NCBI GenBank assembly: GCA_964536415.1
Contig: CAZHXN010000008.1
Span: forward strand, 8,154 to 72,153
From: Trichothermofontia sp964536415
GTDB taxonomy: Bacteria; Cyanobacteriota; Cyanobacteriia; B231
Direction: 5' to 3'
Length of the DNA stretch: 64,000 nt
The notes below the pieces were generated by a model. It had not been told where the DNA came from. It did not search any database and was given only the letters and a program-made list of their open reading frames with translations. The translations under genes and the position numbers were made by a program. Shown here piece by piece: positions 26,822 through 36,000 of this stretch (positions are counted from its first letter, which is position 1; every line of letters begins with the position of its first letter).

Positions 26822-27700
26822 CTACGAGGGTAAATCCGCCAGTTTGCCTATATTCACCAGCTCTAACCCCTTACAGGTGCGTTTGAGTAGCCCCGTGAGC
26901 ACATTTCCTGGCCCCACCTCCCAGGCCTGTTCAATGCCCAATTCCGGGAGTTGTAGGCAAATCTCGCGCCAACGCACTTGTCCAGTCATTTGGGCGGCTA
27001 GCCGTTGTTTGAGGACGGTGGCATCGGTGGTGGCTTGGGGTTCCACGTTGGAGAGGACGGGCACCTGGGCTGGCTGAAACGCGATCGGTTCGAGCACCTG
27101 GGCAAACTCAGCCGCGGCGTCTGCCATGAGGGGGGAGTGGAAGGCTCCCGAAACATTGAGGCGCACTGCTCGTTTCGCTTTGACTTGACTCAAGACCGTC
27201 TCCACCGCTGCAGGGGTCCCGGAAATGACCACTTGCGCCGCGCTGTTATCGTTGGCCAGGACCACATCAGTAGTGTTGGCTAGGACCTGTTCCAGTTGGT
27301 CGCGATCGGCCCCAATCAGGGCTGCCATTGCCCCATTGGCACTGCTATCCATCAGGGCCGCCCGTTTTTGGATCAATCGCAGACCCGTGGCAAAGTCGAA
27401 CACACCTGCGGTGTAGAGGGCCACATATTCCCCGAGACTATGCCCTGCCACCAGATGCGGTTGGTGCCCCCGATCGCGCAGGAGATCCACCAAAATACTT
27501 TCGATCACGTATAGGCAAGGTTGGGTATAGAGGGTACGGGCCAACTCGGTTTCATCCCCCTGGCAGCGATCGGGGACCGACCAGCCTAAAAGCGCTTCTG
27601 CCTGCTGGAAGCGTTCCTGGGCTAACGGCTCTGTTTGCAGATCGCCCCCCATTCCCACGGTTTGCGATCCCTGCCCTGGAAATACCCATGCGGTTTTCAT
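26822..27700 (-). CDS. fabD: Malonyl-CoA:ACP transacylase
   Basis: Loads malonate onto acyl carrier protein for fatty acid elongation. GQGSQTVGMGGDL is the N-terminal motif, the nucleophile Ser sits in VAGHSLGEYVALY, the catalytic His in NVSGAFHSPLMADAA, and the C-terminus has WEVGPGNVLTGLLKRTC. The length of 292 aa is normal. In many cyanobacteria fabH lies just upstream; here a 270-bp intergenic stretch with a hairpin precedes it. The ATG gives MKTAWVFPGQGSQ, as expected. Confidence 0.97.
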   Translation of the reverse strand: MKTAWVFPGQGSQTVGMGGDLQTEPLAQERFQQAEALLGWSVPDRCQGDETELARTLYTQPCLYVIESILVDLLRDRGHQPHLVAGHSLGEYVALYTAGVFDFATGLRLIQKRAALMDSSANGAMAALIGADRDQLEQVLANTTDVVLANDNSAAQVVISGTPAAVETVLSQVKAKRAVRLNVSGAFHSPLMADAAAEFAQVLEPIAFQPAQVPVLSNVEPQATTDATVLKQRLAAQMTGQVRWREICLQLPELGIEQAWEVGPGNVLTGLLKRTCKGLELVNIGKLADLPS

Positions 27701-27875
27701 TCGTTTTCATCATGTTAAGGACTGGATCAACTATCCTACCGTTTCGTGACACCAATCTTTCGTAACACCCCTCTAGGCAGGGGGGATGGCAACAATTGAG
27801 GAGTGAGAAAAGAGGAAAGAGAACGGAGATAGTCGCTCAGTTTCCCTCGCTTCTCGCTCCTCTATCCTCACTCCT

Positions 27876-27909
27876 AAATCCCTTCTCCTACAAGGAGCGA
27901 AGGGATTTT
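27876..27909. terminator. Strong hairpin, likely bidirectional terminator
   Basis: AAATCCCTTC and GAAGGGATTT arms surround TCCTACAAGGAGC, giving a ten-pair stem with T-rich and A-rich flanks. It lies between the small gene ending at 27970 and the fabD leader and could terminate the minus-strand transcript coming from the glycosyltransferase side. Confidence 0.6.
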
Positions 27910-27969
27910 AACCCTCGCTCTGGGAGAGGGCAGTTCGAGTTTTGTCGGCCAATCAGGTCATTAACCTCC

Positions 27970-28164
27970 TTATTCGGTAACCCCAGATTGGGGCTGACGG
28001 TTGGGTAGGTAGTCCAGGCGTAGGTGGGTCGCATCGATCGCACCATTGCCGCAACTTTCTAAGCGATCGAACACGTCTTGTAAATCGGCACAGGGATGGG
28101 CGCGACGCATAGCAGCACTGGTTTTCCAGATTTCAGCAGGTGTTGGCGGCTGACCAGCATTCAT
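27970..28164 (-). CDS. Small hypothetical protein (64 aa)
   Basis: Not recognised. The ATG is preceded by CACAGGAGTC, a good ribosome site, and TATATAGG lies about 50 bp upstream as a possible -10 box. The sequence MNAGQPPTPAEIWKTSAAMRRAHPCADLQDVF has two cysteines and an amphipathic helix, followed by a polar tail. It stands between the glycosyltransferase and fabD on the same strand, with a strong hairpin behind it. I take it as real on the ribosome site, but have no function. Confidence 0.5.
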   Translation of the reverse strand: MNAGQPPTPAEIWKTSAAMRRAHPCADLQDVFDRLESCGNGAIDATHLRLDYLPNRQPQSGVTE

Positions 28165-28369
28165 AATTTAGACTCCTGTGGCTGACTTCAGAGGCATCGG
28201 GGATAAGCACCCTATATAACTGGCCATGAAGGTAGGGCACCGCTAAAGTCTATTCCGTAGAAAAACGGAGGCAATCGGGCCAGTTGTCACGGGCTATAGA
28301 TGAACACATCTGATGATGCCGGGTTTCCGCATAAGGTTCCCTCACCCGATCGGGTCATTTTGGGTAGTT

Positions 28370-29131
28370 TTACGGAGAAGGTTGGCCAGAACCTGTCCCA
28401 GACCGTCCTCGGTACCACGATCGCAGGCGGTGGGGCGATACCCCCAGGGCGTAGCCCAGCAGGATGGCCTGGTTGAGTAGGGTGGTTTGCCACACACCGC
28501 GTTGTTGCCAGCGACGGGCTGACGTGACGACGGTCTGGGGGACGATCGCAATCTTGCCCTGGGTTTGGAGACGACGCACCAGGACAAAGTCCTCCATAAT
28601 CGGCAGATCGGGGAATCCGCCTAGCGATCGAAAGACCTCACGTCGGAGAAATAAGGCTTGATCACCATAGGGCAACTGGCAGAGACGCGATCGCCAGTAC
28701 ACCCCCCATTCCACCCACCGCAAACCGGGAAGGTCACCCGCAATGCGCAGGTCGAAAGCCCCCGCGATTGTCCCTGGGGTCGTCAAGGTGGTGCGGACAA
28801 GGGTAGGGAATCCTGTGGGTAGGTGCGTATCAGCATGCAGGAACAGGAGAATCTCCCCCGTGGCGATCGCGGCACCCGCATTCATTTGTTGGGCACGTCC
28901 AGCAGCGCTAAGCACTAGAGGCACCCCAAAGGTTTGGGCCTGAGTCACCGTCTGATCGGTGCTTCCCCCATCCACCACAATAATTTCCAGGGATGCGATG
29001 GGTTGCTGGGGTTGCCACTCCCCTTGACTCGCACGGTGTAGTATTTGCAGGGTTTGGGCTAAGGTCCCCGCTTCATTGAGCACCGGCAGGATAACGGAAA
29101 TACGATCTAGGATCATGACCAGGGACTGCAC
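28370..29131 (-). CDS. Family 2 glycosyltransferase (TIGR04283 type)
   Basis: 253-aa GT2 enzyme. The GT-A start is ISVILPVLNEAGTL, the nucleotide-sugar loop IIVVDGGSTDQTV, then AGRAQQMNAGAAIATGEILLFLHADTHLP with the DxD metal motif (HADTH). This block closely follows the TIGR04283 family, named for arsenosugar biosynthesis gene clusters in some organisms. FLRREVFRSLGGFPDLPIMEDFVLVRRLQ is also characteristic. No TIGR04282 partner or arsM is near, so an arsenosugar role is not supported by context. The C-terminus ends in a polar, Ser/Gly-rich tail. Confidence 0.88.
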   Translation of the reverse strand: MQSLVMILDRISVILPVLNEAGTLAQTLQILHRASQGEWQPQQPIASLEIIVVDGGSTDQTVTQAQTFGVPLVLSAAGRAQQMNAGAAIATGEILLFLHADTHLPTGFPTLVRTTLTTPGTIAGAFDLRIAGDLPGLRWVEWGVYWRSRLCQLPYGDQALFLRREVFRSLGGFPDLPIMEDFVLVRRLQTQGKIAIVPQTVVTSARRWQQRGVWQTTLLNQAILLGYALGVSPHRLRSWYRGRSGTGSGQPSP

Positions 29132-29341
29132 GTTTGGGCGGGCAAATCGGGAATGCTAATCCTAACTGACTGGAAACTTATCGATCCGGGATCACGTCCT
29201 TCTGAGTAACCCGTCAACGACAGTAATGATGGGTTGAGATCAGAGGGCTAAGGGGTGAACCTCTGAGGGGTGATCCCGTGTGCGGCGATTGTTTCGATCA
29301 GTGTTGACTGCTGTTGTTAATACGTTCCTCATCGAAGGGTC

Positions 29342-30181
29342 ATGATACAGTTTTTCACACGCATGGATCGGGTACGGCGACGTTGGACCTATGCCTTCCT
29401 GGGGTTCTTGTTAACGCTGGGGATTGGGATCGGGACGCCTCCAGCCGCCCAAGCGCTTCCGTGGGGGCAACTGCTTCTGCGTGGGGTTCAAATTTTACAA
29501 CTGTCGAGTTTATCCCCGCGTCAGGAGATGCAGATTGGTGCCCAAATTGATCAACAGCTGCAGCGACAAATCAGGATCTCCAACAACCGTGCCCTGACGG
29601 CCTACGTCAATGAGATTGGCCAGCGCCTGGTGAATAACACCACGCGATCGACGGTTAACTATACCTTTCAGGTCGTGGACGATCGGAGCATCAATGCCTT
29701 TGCCACAATGGGGGGCTTTGTCTACGTTAACCGGGGGCTGATTGAAGCCGCCGAGAATGAGGCCGAATTAGCCAGTGTGATTGCCCACGAAATTGGCCAC
29801 ATTGAGGGTCGCCATTTAGTAAAACAAATGCGGGAAGTCGCGATCGCCCAGGGGGTGGCAACCGCAGCGGAACTGGATGCGAACCGAGCCGTACAGATTG
29901 GGGTGGAGTTGGCCCTACGCCGTCCCCGGAGTCGCCAGGATGAGTATGATGCCGATAGCCGGGGGTTACGGATGTTGGGGCAAGCGGGCTATGCCCAATC
30001 AGCAATGGTGAGCTTTATGGAAAAACTGCTCAGCCGGGGAGGATCAATGCCCACCTTCCTCAGTACCCATCCCAATACCCGCGATCGCATTGACAACCTG
30101 CGCCGCAGCATCGACCCAACAATGGCAACGGGGGATGGCCTGGATAACCAAGCCTACCGCGATCGCCTCCGCAGTTCCTAA
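29342..30181 (+). CDS. Secreted or periplasmic M48-family zinc metalloprotease
   Basis: 279 aa with a signal peptide (hydrophobic helix at ~13-33, AQA-L cleavage-like site). The zinc motif HEIGH is at residues 149-153 and the third ligand Glu lies in DEYDADSRGLRML. Upstream NAFATMGGFVYVNRGLIEAAENEAELASVIAH is typical of BepA/LoiP-like quality-control proteases of outer membrane assembly. The C-terminal TPR domain of BepA is missing, so it is closer to LoiP. The ATG has AAGGGTC just before it. An isolated gene. Confidence 0.92.
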   Translation: MIQFFTRMDRVRRRWTYAFLGFLLTLGIGIGTPPAAQALPWGQLLLRGVQILQLSSLSPRQEMQIGAQIDQQLQRQIRISNNRALTAYVNEIGQRLVNNTTRSTVNYTFQVVDDRSINAFATMGGFVYVNRGLIEAAENEAELASVIAHEIGHIEGRHLVKQMREVAIAQGVATAAELDANRAVQIGVELALRRPRSRQDEYDADSRGLRMLGQAGYAQSAMVSFMEKLLSRGGSMPTFLSTHPNTRDRIDNLRRSIDPTMATGDGLDNQAYRDRLRSS

Positions 30182-30227
30182 ACCGTAAGGGGTAGGGATA
30201 ATCTGCACCTAAATGTATGAGTAGATT

Positions 30228-30337
30228 GGCTCTCCTGGGTTTATGGTGGGGGTGCTACGCGCCCACCATAAACCCAGCGTTTCGGCTCTTTGATGTGTAG
30301 TTATCTATACGGTTTACTCCATAAACTCAGAAGAGCC
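30228..30337 (-). mobile_element. MITE-like element, copy 1 (110 bp, 8-bp target duplication)
   Basis: Element with ends GGCTCTCCTGGG (left) and CAGAAGAGCC (right, inverted GGCTCTTCTG). An internal hairpin TTTATGGTGGG/CCCACCATAAA sits near 30240-30275. Directly flanking it are perfect 8-bp repeats AGTAGATT at 30220-30227 and 30338-30345, a target-site duplication. Its reverse complement matches the element at 43222-43333 along the full length with scattered differences. The ends and 8-bp duplication fit an ISL3-family transposase (recalled), which is not encoded in the window. Confidence 0.8.
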
Positions 30338-30349
30338 AGTAGATTTCAC

Positions 30350-30410
30350 TAATTTTGACATACTCACCGTCCTGAAGGAGCGGTGATGCTTGACAGTTCA
30401 CAGCAACTTG
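30350..30410 (-). mobile_element. Possible IS200/IS605 right-end relic
   Basis: On the minus strand CACCGCTCCTTCAGGACGGTG folds as a hairpin and is followed by AGTATGTCAAAATT. A hairpin with CCTTnAGGA loop followed by TATGTCAA is, from memory, the usual right end of cyanobacterial TnpB elements. No tnpB remains beside it. Confidence 0.45.
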
Positions 30411-30882
30411 CCTCCGAAAGGGATGAGGGCTGCCGGTTGTCCAACGGGGATGCTCCCGGTAGGAGCAAGGTCCAAACTTTAACTGGTGGGCACTGAGTAA
30501 ATTAGGTAAAGGCTGTATCTCTTTTTTATGCGTTGTTTATACCTTGCACATTTTAGGGCGATCGCGCCGATAGCGCTGGGATCGGCACACTCCACAACTT
30601 TTTCACAAGGAAGCACTACTCTGATCGATGATCTGATCATCAAAGAGCAAGGGCAGGTATAAAAGTTCCCCAGTGATGCAGAGGGAGTGGGTTACGCATC
30701 CACGAGGGGCAGGGAGCTGGGGCTGGGGGATGCGGGTTGATTGGGTCAAACTCGTATGCTCCCTGCCATTGGGCAATCATAGTCAAAGCCCTAGGCTCAA
30801 CTCATAAAAAAACAGTCACTCAAATTATGCATTCATGTTCAATGAGTAGCGTTGTTTGAGTGATATTGCTGAAGTCTAGATA

Positions 30883-33138
30883 ATGATAAGCAAGATAATG
30901 GATTCATCTACGCTTCTCTATGCCCAGTCCAAGCCTGAAAAAACAATTCTGATTGTGGATGACTTAGCGGATAATCTGCGAGTCCTCACAAATGCCCTCA
31001 GTGGTCAAGGCTTTCAAATTCGCTGTGCGAAAAGCGGTACTCTTGCCCTTATGGCCATACAAACTCTTGATCCTGACCTGATCTTGTTAGATATAAAAAT
31101 GCCAGGTATGGATGGCTATGAGGTTTGTCGACGTTTAAAAGCGATGGAACAAACCCGTGATATTCCAGTTATTTTCATCAGCGCGTTAGAGGGTGCGTTG
31201 GATAAGGTCAAGGCCTTTTCGGTGGGTGCTGTTGACTATATTACCAAACCGTTCCAAATTGAAGAGGTCCTGATCCGCGTTAGACATCAACTCGAATTAC
31301 AAGCTGCTAAGGCCGAGATCCAGCGAGCGAACGCAGAACTAGAACGCCGAGTTGAGCGACGAACGGCCCAGTTAGATGCAACCAATGAGCGATTAGCACT
31401 TGCTAATCAGAAGTTAGCGATCGAGATTCAAGAGCGTCAGCAAGCAGAAGCCCGTGTCCGTGCCAGTGAGGAGCGATTAAATAATATTCTTAATTCCTTG
31501 GAAGATGTGGTATGGTCCTACGATCCTCAGCTTAAAAAAATACTGTATGTTAATTTAGCTGTTGAGAAGATGTATGGCTATTCAATTGCTCAATTTTTGG
31601 ATAACCCTAATCTACGATTAGAAAGGACTCATCCTGCCGATCGTGCTCGCGTCGAAGCAGCTCATCATAATTTGTTGACAACTGGAAGTCTACGTGAGGA
31701 ATACCGTATCCTGCGGTCTGATGGTGAGGTCTATTGGGTAAGCGATCGTGCTCATGCAGTTTACGCTGCCGATGGCCATATCCTGCGGATTGACGGTATT
31801 ACTCGTGATATTACCGAGCAAATGCTTGCCCTAGAACAACTCGTTCATGACACCCTACATGATGGCTTAACAGGGTTACCCAATCGAACATTATTCATGG
31901 ATCGAGTGGGACAGGCACTGAAGCATACTAAGCGACACCCCAATTATTTATTTGCAGTATTTTTTATTGATCTCGATCGCTTCAAAATGGTCAATGATAG
32001 TCTTGGTCATTCGATGGGCGATCGCCTACTTCAAGCGATTGCTAAGTTACTTGAAGCTTGTCTGCGATCGAAAGATACGGTTGCCCGTTTAGGCGGAGAT
32101 GAGTTTACCATTTTGCTAGATGATATTAACGAGGTATCTGAAGCTATTAGCGTTGCTGAGCGTATCTTAAATCGATTTATTGCATCTCTTGAAGTAAATG
32201 ATCAGTTGCTCTTTAGCAGTGCCAGCATTGGGATTGTGATTGGCAATAAGGACTATAAAATGGCAGAGGAATTATTGCGAGATGCTGATATTGCAATGTA
32301 TCGTTCTAAATCCTTAGGAAGGGGACGTTGGACAGTTTTTGATAAGGAAATGTATGAACAGAACCTCAAGATCATCCAACTGGAAAGTGATTTACGCTAT
32401 GCGCTTGAACGTCAAGAGTTAGAGCTTTATTATCAACCGATTATAGCTCTAGACACTGGAAAACTAGCGGGTTTTGAAGCCCTCATTCGTTGGCACCATC
32501 CGGAGCGCGGCCTGGTTTCTCCCACTGAGTTTATTCCATTGGCTGAGGACACGGGATTAATTTTAACGATCGGGAATTGGGTATTGTATACAGCTTGTCA
32601 ACAATTTCATATTTGGCAACGGAAATTTCCAAAGGCAACTGTGTTAAAAATGAGTTTGAATATTTCTAGTCGTCAGATTCAAGAAAATGATTTTCTGGAA
32701 AGTTTAGATAATGTTCTGGTTGAAACTGGGATCGAGGGCCATTCGCTAAATTTAGAAATTACTGAGAGTATTTTGATGGATCAAGGAGCCGAAAGTCTTT
32801 CAAGGCTCAAGGAACTGAGAGCACGCCATATTCAACTGAGTATTGATGATTTTGGCCAAGGCTACTCGTCTTTAAGTTATTTGCATCGCTTTCCCGTCAA
32901 TATCTTAAAAATTGATCGTTCTTTTGTTGATCAAATGACAACTGATGAAGAAAAATTTGCTATCGTTCGGACTATCACTACACTGGCTCATACCTTAGAT
33001 ATGAATGTGGTTGCTGAAGGTGTCGAAGATGAACAACAGGTCACGATATTGAAGCAGTTAGGGTGTGAATTTGCCCAGGGTTACTACTTTGCCAAACCAC
33101 TAACTACCTCTGATGCTGAGAAGATGATACCGCGATGA
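30883..33138 (+). CDS. Response regulator with PAS, GGDEF and EAL domains
   Basis: 751-aa cyclic-di-GMP protein. REC domain at ~18-135 with Asp26/Asp27 and phospho-Asp70 (LILLDIKMPGMDG); a coiled coil (~140-185) links to a PAS domain (~190-315). The diguanylate cyclase motif GGDEF is intact at 404-408, and the phosphodiesterase signature EAL at 532-534 is in GFEALIRWHHPE, with DDFGQGYSSLSYL and VVAEGVE also conserved. Both activities could be functional. It overlaps the next gene by 4 bp (ATGA), so it is translated with the hybrid kinase, its likely partner. ATG at 30898 is an alternative start. Control of biofilm or motility is inferred from the family. Confidence 0.95.
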   Translation: MISKIMDSSTLLYAQSKPEKTILIVDDLADNLRVLTNALSGQGFQIRCAKSGTLALMAIQTLDPDLILLDIKMPGMDGYEVCRRLKAMEQTRDIPVIFISALEGALDKVKAFSVGAVDYITKPFQIEEVLIRVRHQLELQAAKAEIQRANAELERRVERRTAQLDATNERLALANQKLAIEIQERQQAEARVRASEERLNNILNSLEDVVWSYDPQLKKILYVNLAVEKMYGYSIAQFLDNPNLRLERTHPADRARVEAAHHNLLTTGSLREEYRILRSDGEVYWVSDRAHAVYAADGHILRIDGITRDITEQMLALEQLVHDTLHDGLTGLPNRTLFMDRVGQALKHTKRHPNYLFAVFFIDLDRFKMVNDSLGHSMGDRLLQAIAKLLEACLRSKDTVARLGGDEFTILLDDINEVSEAISVAERILNRFIASLEVNDQLLFSSASIGIVIGNKDYKMAEELLRDADIAMYRSKSLGRGRWTVFDKEMYEQNLKIIQLESDLRYALERQELELYYQPIIALDTGKLAGFEALIRWHHPERGLVSPTEFIPLAEDTGLILTIGNWVLYTACQQFHIWQRKFPKATVLKMSLNISSRQIQENDFLESLDNVLVETGIEGHSLNLEITESILMDQGAESLSRLKELRARHIQLSIDDFGQGYSSLSYLHRFPVNILKIDRSFVDQMTTDEEKFAIVRTITTLAHTLDMNVVAEGVEDEQQVTILKQLGCEFAQGYYFAKPLTTSDAEKMIPR

Positions 33139-35933
33139 AAAAAATATTTTTTCAACAGGCTGTACCAAAAAAAAATTTTGCATGTATGTATCAGTTCAGA
33201 AAGATACCTTTACGTCTGGTTTTAGTCCTACCCTTTGTACTGCAAATCTTTGCTGCGGTTGGCTTAGTCGGATATCTTTCCTTTAGAAATAGTCAACGGG
33301 TCATTAATAATCTTACTAATCAGGTTCTGGATAAAAGTACAAATCTGGTTTCAGAAAGGCTGGATAACTATTTAGGAGTTCCCCCTAAGATTCTTAAGGA
33401 AAATCTAGATGCGATCGCTTTGGGTCTATTAAACCTAAGAGATTTTAAGACAACCAGTCATTACTTTTGGAAACAACTACAAATCTATCCAGAGCTTACC
33501 TTTATATCGTATGTCAAAAATACCGGCGAGTATGCAGGTGCAGGAAGATACCTTGAAGGTCAAGGTGTTACCATTGATGAACGTTCGTCAGAGACTCAAT
33601 TTAGAACGTATACTTATGCAACTGATGATTACGGTCACAGAACTAGAATCATCGATATATCCGCTCAGTATAATCCTTTGCAAGAGGCTTCACATCAGGA
33701 AACGATCGCGGCTCGTAAAATTATCTGGAGTTCTGTGTATAACTGGAATGATACGCCAGAGTTTATATCAATTTCCATCAATGGGCCTATTTATGATAAC
33801 AACAACCAACTTATTGGTACCCTTGGCATTGATTTACTATTATCCGGCATTAGTGACTTTCTGCAAAAGTTAGAAATTAGTCCTAATACTCGCATATTTA
33901 TTATGGAACGGAATGGCCTTTTGATTGCATCCTCCAGTACCCATGAGCCATACACACTGGTCAATGGTGTTGCTGAACGGTTGAGTGCTGTTAAATTTCA
34001 AGATATTTCCATCCAAGTTACCGCTAAATATCTACAGCAACGGTTTGGGAATTACAAAAATATCAACGAACAATACTATCTAGATTTTTGGGTTAAAGGA
34101 GAACGCCAATTTGTGCAGGTTAAGCCCTGGCAAGATCCCTATGGCTTGGACTGGCTACTTGTCACAACGATCCCAGAATCCGATTTTATGGCCTTAATTA
34201 ATGAAAATACCCGTACCACTATTCTCCTTTGTCTAGCGGCTTTAGCAATTGCTATTCTCCTGGGTTTAGTAACCTCCCGTTGGCTTGCTTATCCCATTGA
34301 GCAGTTGGGACAGGCGGCCAGCGCGATCGCCCAGGGTAATTTAGAAACGCGCGTCAATATTGCTGGTGTTAATGAACTAGAAATTCTCTCTATCTGCTTT
34401 AATTACATGGGTGATGAATTACAGCAATCCTTTGAACAACTAGAAACCCGTGTTGTTGCACGAACAGTTGAGCTACAGCAAGCTAAAGAAGCTGCCGAGG
34501 TAGCTAACCGCGCCAAGAGCGAGTTTCTAGCGAATATGAGCCATGAATTACGCACGCCCCTCAACGCAATCCTAGGGTTTACCCAAATCATGGCTCGCGA
34601 TCCCGCTCTGAGCAAAGATCAACGGGAGAATCTCATGATTATTAGTCGTAGTGGAGAGCACTTACTCAATCTGATTAATGATGTGTTAGATATGGCAAAA
34701 ATTGAGGCTGGTCGCATAACTTTATATAAAAGTGATTGCGATCTGTATCAAATGCTTAATTTAATTACTGAGATGTTTCAACTACAAGCGGCTAATAAGA
34801 ACTTATTTCTGCGGCTTGAGCAGAGTCCTGATCTGCCACAATTTATCAAAACTGATGAGAAGAAATTACGTCAGGTACTGATTAACCTGATTGGTAATGC
34901 GATTAAATTTACAACTCAAGGCGGGGTAACCCTTCGGGTAAGCGCAGCCCGCAGTCAACAAAGCTGCTCAGATCTATCCTCTCTACCTGAGATCGTTATT
35001 CTGAAATTTAGTGTAGAAGATACTGGCTCTGGGATTGCCCCAGAGGAGGTAGATAAGGTCTTTTCCCCCTTTGCCCAGACTGAATCTGGATGTAATTCAG
35101 AGCAGGGAACGGGATTAGGTTTGGCAATTAGTCGTAAGTTTGTCCAGTTACTTGGAGGTGATATCAGTTTTAAGAGTCAAGTAGGTGTGGGTTCAACTTT
35201 TAGTTTTCATATTCAGGCCCGATTGAGCGATGCTACCCAGATACCTATAAGTCAAACCCAACAACAGGTGATTGGCTTAGCACCGGGTCAACCACGCTAT
35301 CGCATTCTCGTTGTAGACGATCGCTGGGAAAACCGCCAAATTCTTCTACAATTGCTCCGTCCTATTGGCTTTGAAATCAAAGAAGCTGAGAATGGTCAAG
35401 TCGCGATCGCCTGTTGGGAAACCTGGCATCCCCACCTGATCTGGATGGACATGCGGATGCCAGTCATGGATGGCTATCAAGCTACCAGCTACATCAAATC
35501 CCATCCCAAGGGGCAGGCAACTATCGTGATTGCTCTTACGGCGAGTTCTTTAGAGGAAGAGCAAACGATGATCCGATCAGCGAGGTGCGATGACATTGTG
35601 CGTAAACCTTTTCTAGAAAATACGATCTTTGAAAAGATGGCTGAATATTTAGGGGTGAAATATCTCTATACAACTGCCAGTCCAACTGCCAGTCCTGATG
35701 CGCCAGCCGTCACACCCCCCACCAGGCTAACAGCCGAACAATTGCGCGTGATGCCGCAAGCGTGGTTAAAGAACCTGTATACGGCTGCCTTGAAACTTCA
35801 CGATCGCCAGGTTTTGGCGCTTTTAGAAGACGTTCCTGCCGATCAACCCGTTATCATTCAGGAAATTAGAGCCAGCGTGAATAACTTTGACTTTGAGACA
35901 ATTCTCAATTTAGCTAAGGAGGCGATGCAATAA
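33135..35933 (+). CDS. Hybrid sensor histidine kinase with periplasmic dCache-like domain
   Basis: 932 aa. A membrane helix lies at ~27-50, a periplasmic sensor of ~300 residues (dCache-like, with SISINGPIYDNNNQLIGTLGIDLLLSGIS) follows, then a second helix at ~355-380. HAMP at ~380-435, coiled coil, HisKA with His470 (ANMSHELRTPLNAIL), HATPase (LINLIGNAIKFT, VEDTGSGIAPEEV, GTGLGLAISRKFV), and a receiver (ILVVDD, LIWMDMRMPVMDG). The last ~80 residues form a helical domain common at the end of cyanobacterial hybrid kinases. The start overlaps the upstream stop (ATGA). It is the likely phosphodonor of the upstream REC-GGDEF-EAL protein. Confidence 0.95.
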   Translation: MKKIFFQQAVPKKNFACMYQFRKIPLRLVLVLPFVLQIFAAVGLVGYLSFRNSQRVINNLTNQVLDKSTNLVSERLDNYLGVPPKILKENLDAIALGLLNLRDFKTTSHYFWKQLQIYPELTFISYVKNTGEYAGAGRYLEGQGVTIDERSSETQFRTYTYATDDYGHRTRIIDISAQYNPLQEASHQETIAARKIIWSSVYNWNDTPEFISISINGPIYDNNNQLIGTLGIDLLLSGISDFLQKLEISPNTRIFIMERNGLLIASSSTHEPYTLVNGVAERLSAVKFQDISIQVTAKYLQQRFGNYKNINEQYYLDFWVKGERQFVQVKPWQDPYGLDWLLVTTIPESDFMALINENTRTTILLCLAALAIAILLGLVTSRWLAYPIEQLGQAASAIAQGNLETRVNIAGVNELEILSICFNYMGDELQQSFEQLETRVVARTVELQQAKEAAEVANRAKSEFLANMSHELRTPLNAILGFTQIMARDPALSKDQRENLMIISRSGEHLLNLINDVLDMAKIEAGRITLYKSDCDLYQMLNLITEMFQLQAANKNLFLRLEQSPDLPQFIKTDEKKLRQVLINLIGNAIKFTTQGGVTLRVSAARSQQSCSDLSSLPEIVILKFSVEDTGSGIAPEEVDKVFSPFAQTESGCNSEQGTGLGLAISRKFVQLLGGDISFKSQVGVGSTFSFHIQARLSDATQIPISQTQQQVIGLAPGQPRYRILVVDDRWENRQILLQLLRPIGFEIKEAENGQVAIACWETWHPHLIWMDMRMPVMDGYQATSYIKSHPKGQATIVIALTASSLEEEQTMIRSARCDDIVRKPFLENTIFEKMAEYLGVKYLYTTASPTASPDAPAVTPPTRLTAEQLRVMPQAWLKNLYTAALKLHDRQVLALLEDVPADQPVIIQEIRASVNNFDFETILNLAKEAMQ

Positions 35934-36000
35934 ACCCATATTTCTCCGCAACCGGTATCGCCAAGATGCATAGTATTGAGCCAGTTACATTCCAGTTACA

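Larger units (their letters stand above)
30182..30882. other. Gene-free stretch with MITE and IS-like relic
   Basis: About 700 bases without a gene. It holds a 110-bp MITE-like element (30228-30337), an IS200/IS605-like end hairpin (30350-30410), the palindrome GATGATCTGATCATC (30627-30641) and an inverted repeat CACTCAAA/TTTGAGTG (about 30817-30864) just before the REC-GGDEF-EAL gene. The last two could be regulatory sites for that gene, but no known operator matches. Confidence 0.55.

Noticed and set aside
28370..29131. Arsenosugar biosynthesis cluster suggested by the TIGR04283-type enzyme
   Set aside because: No TIGR04282 partner, arsM or arsenic gene is nearby.
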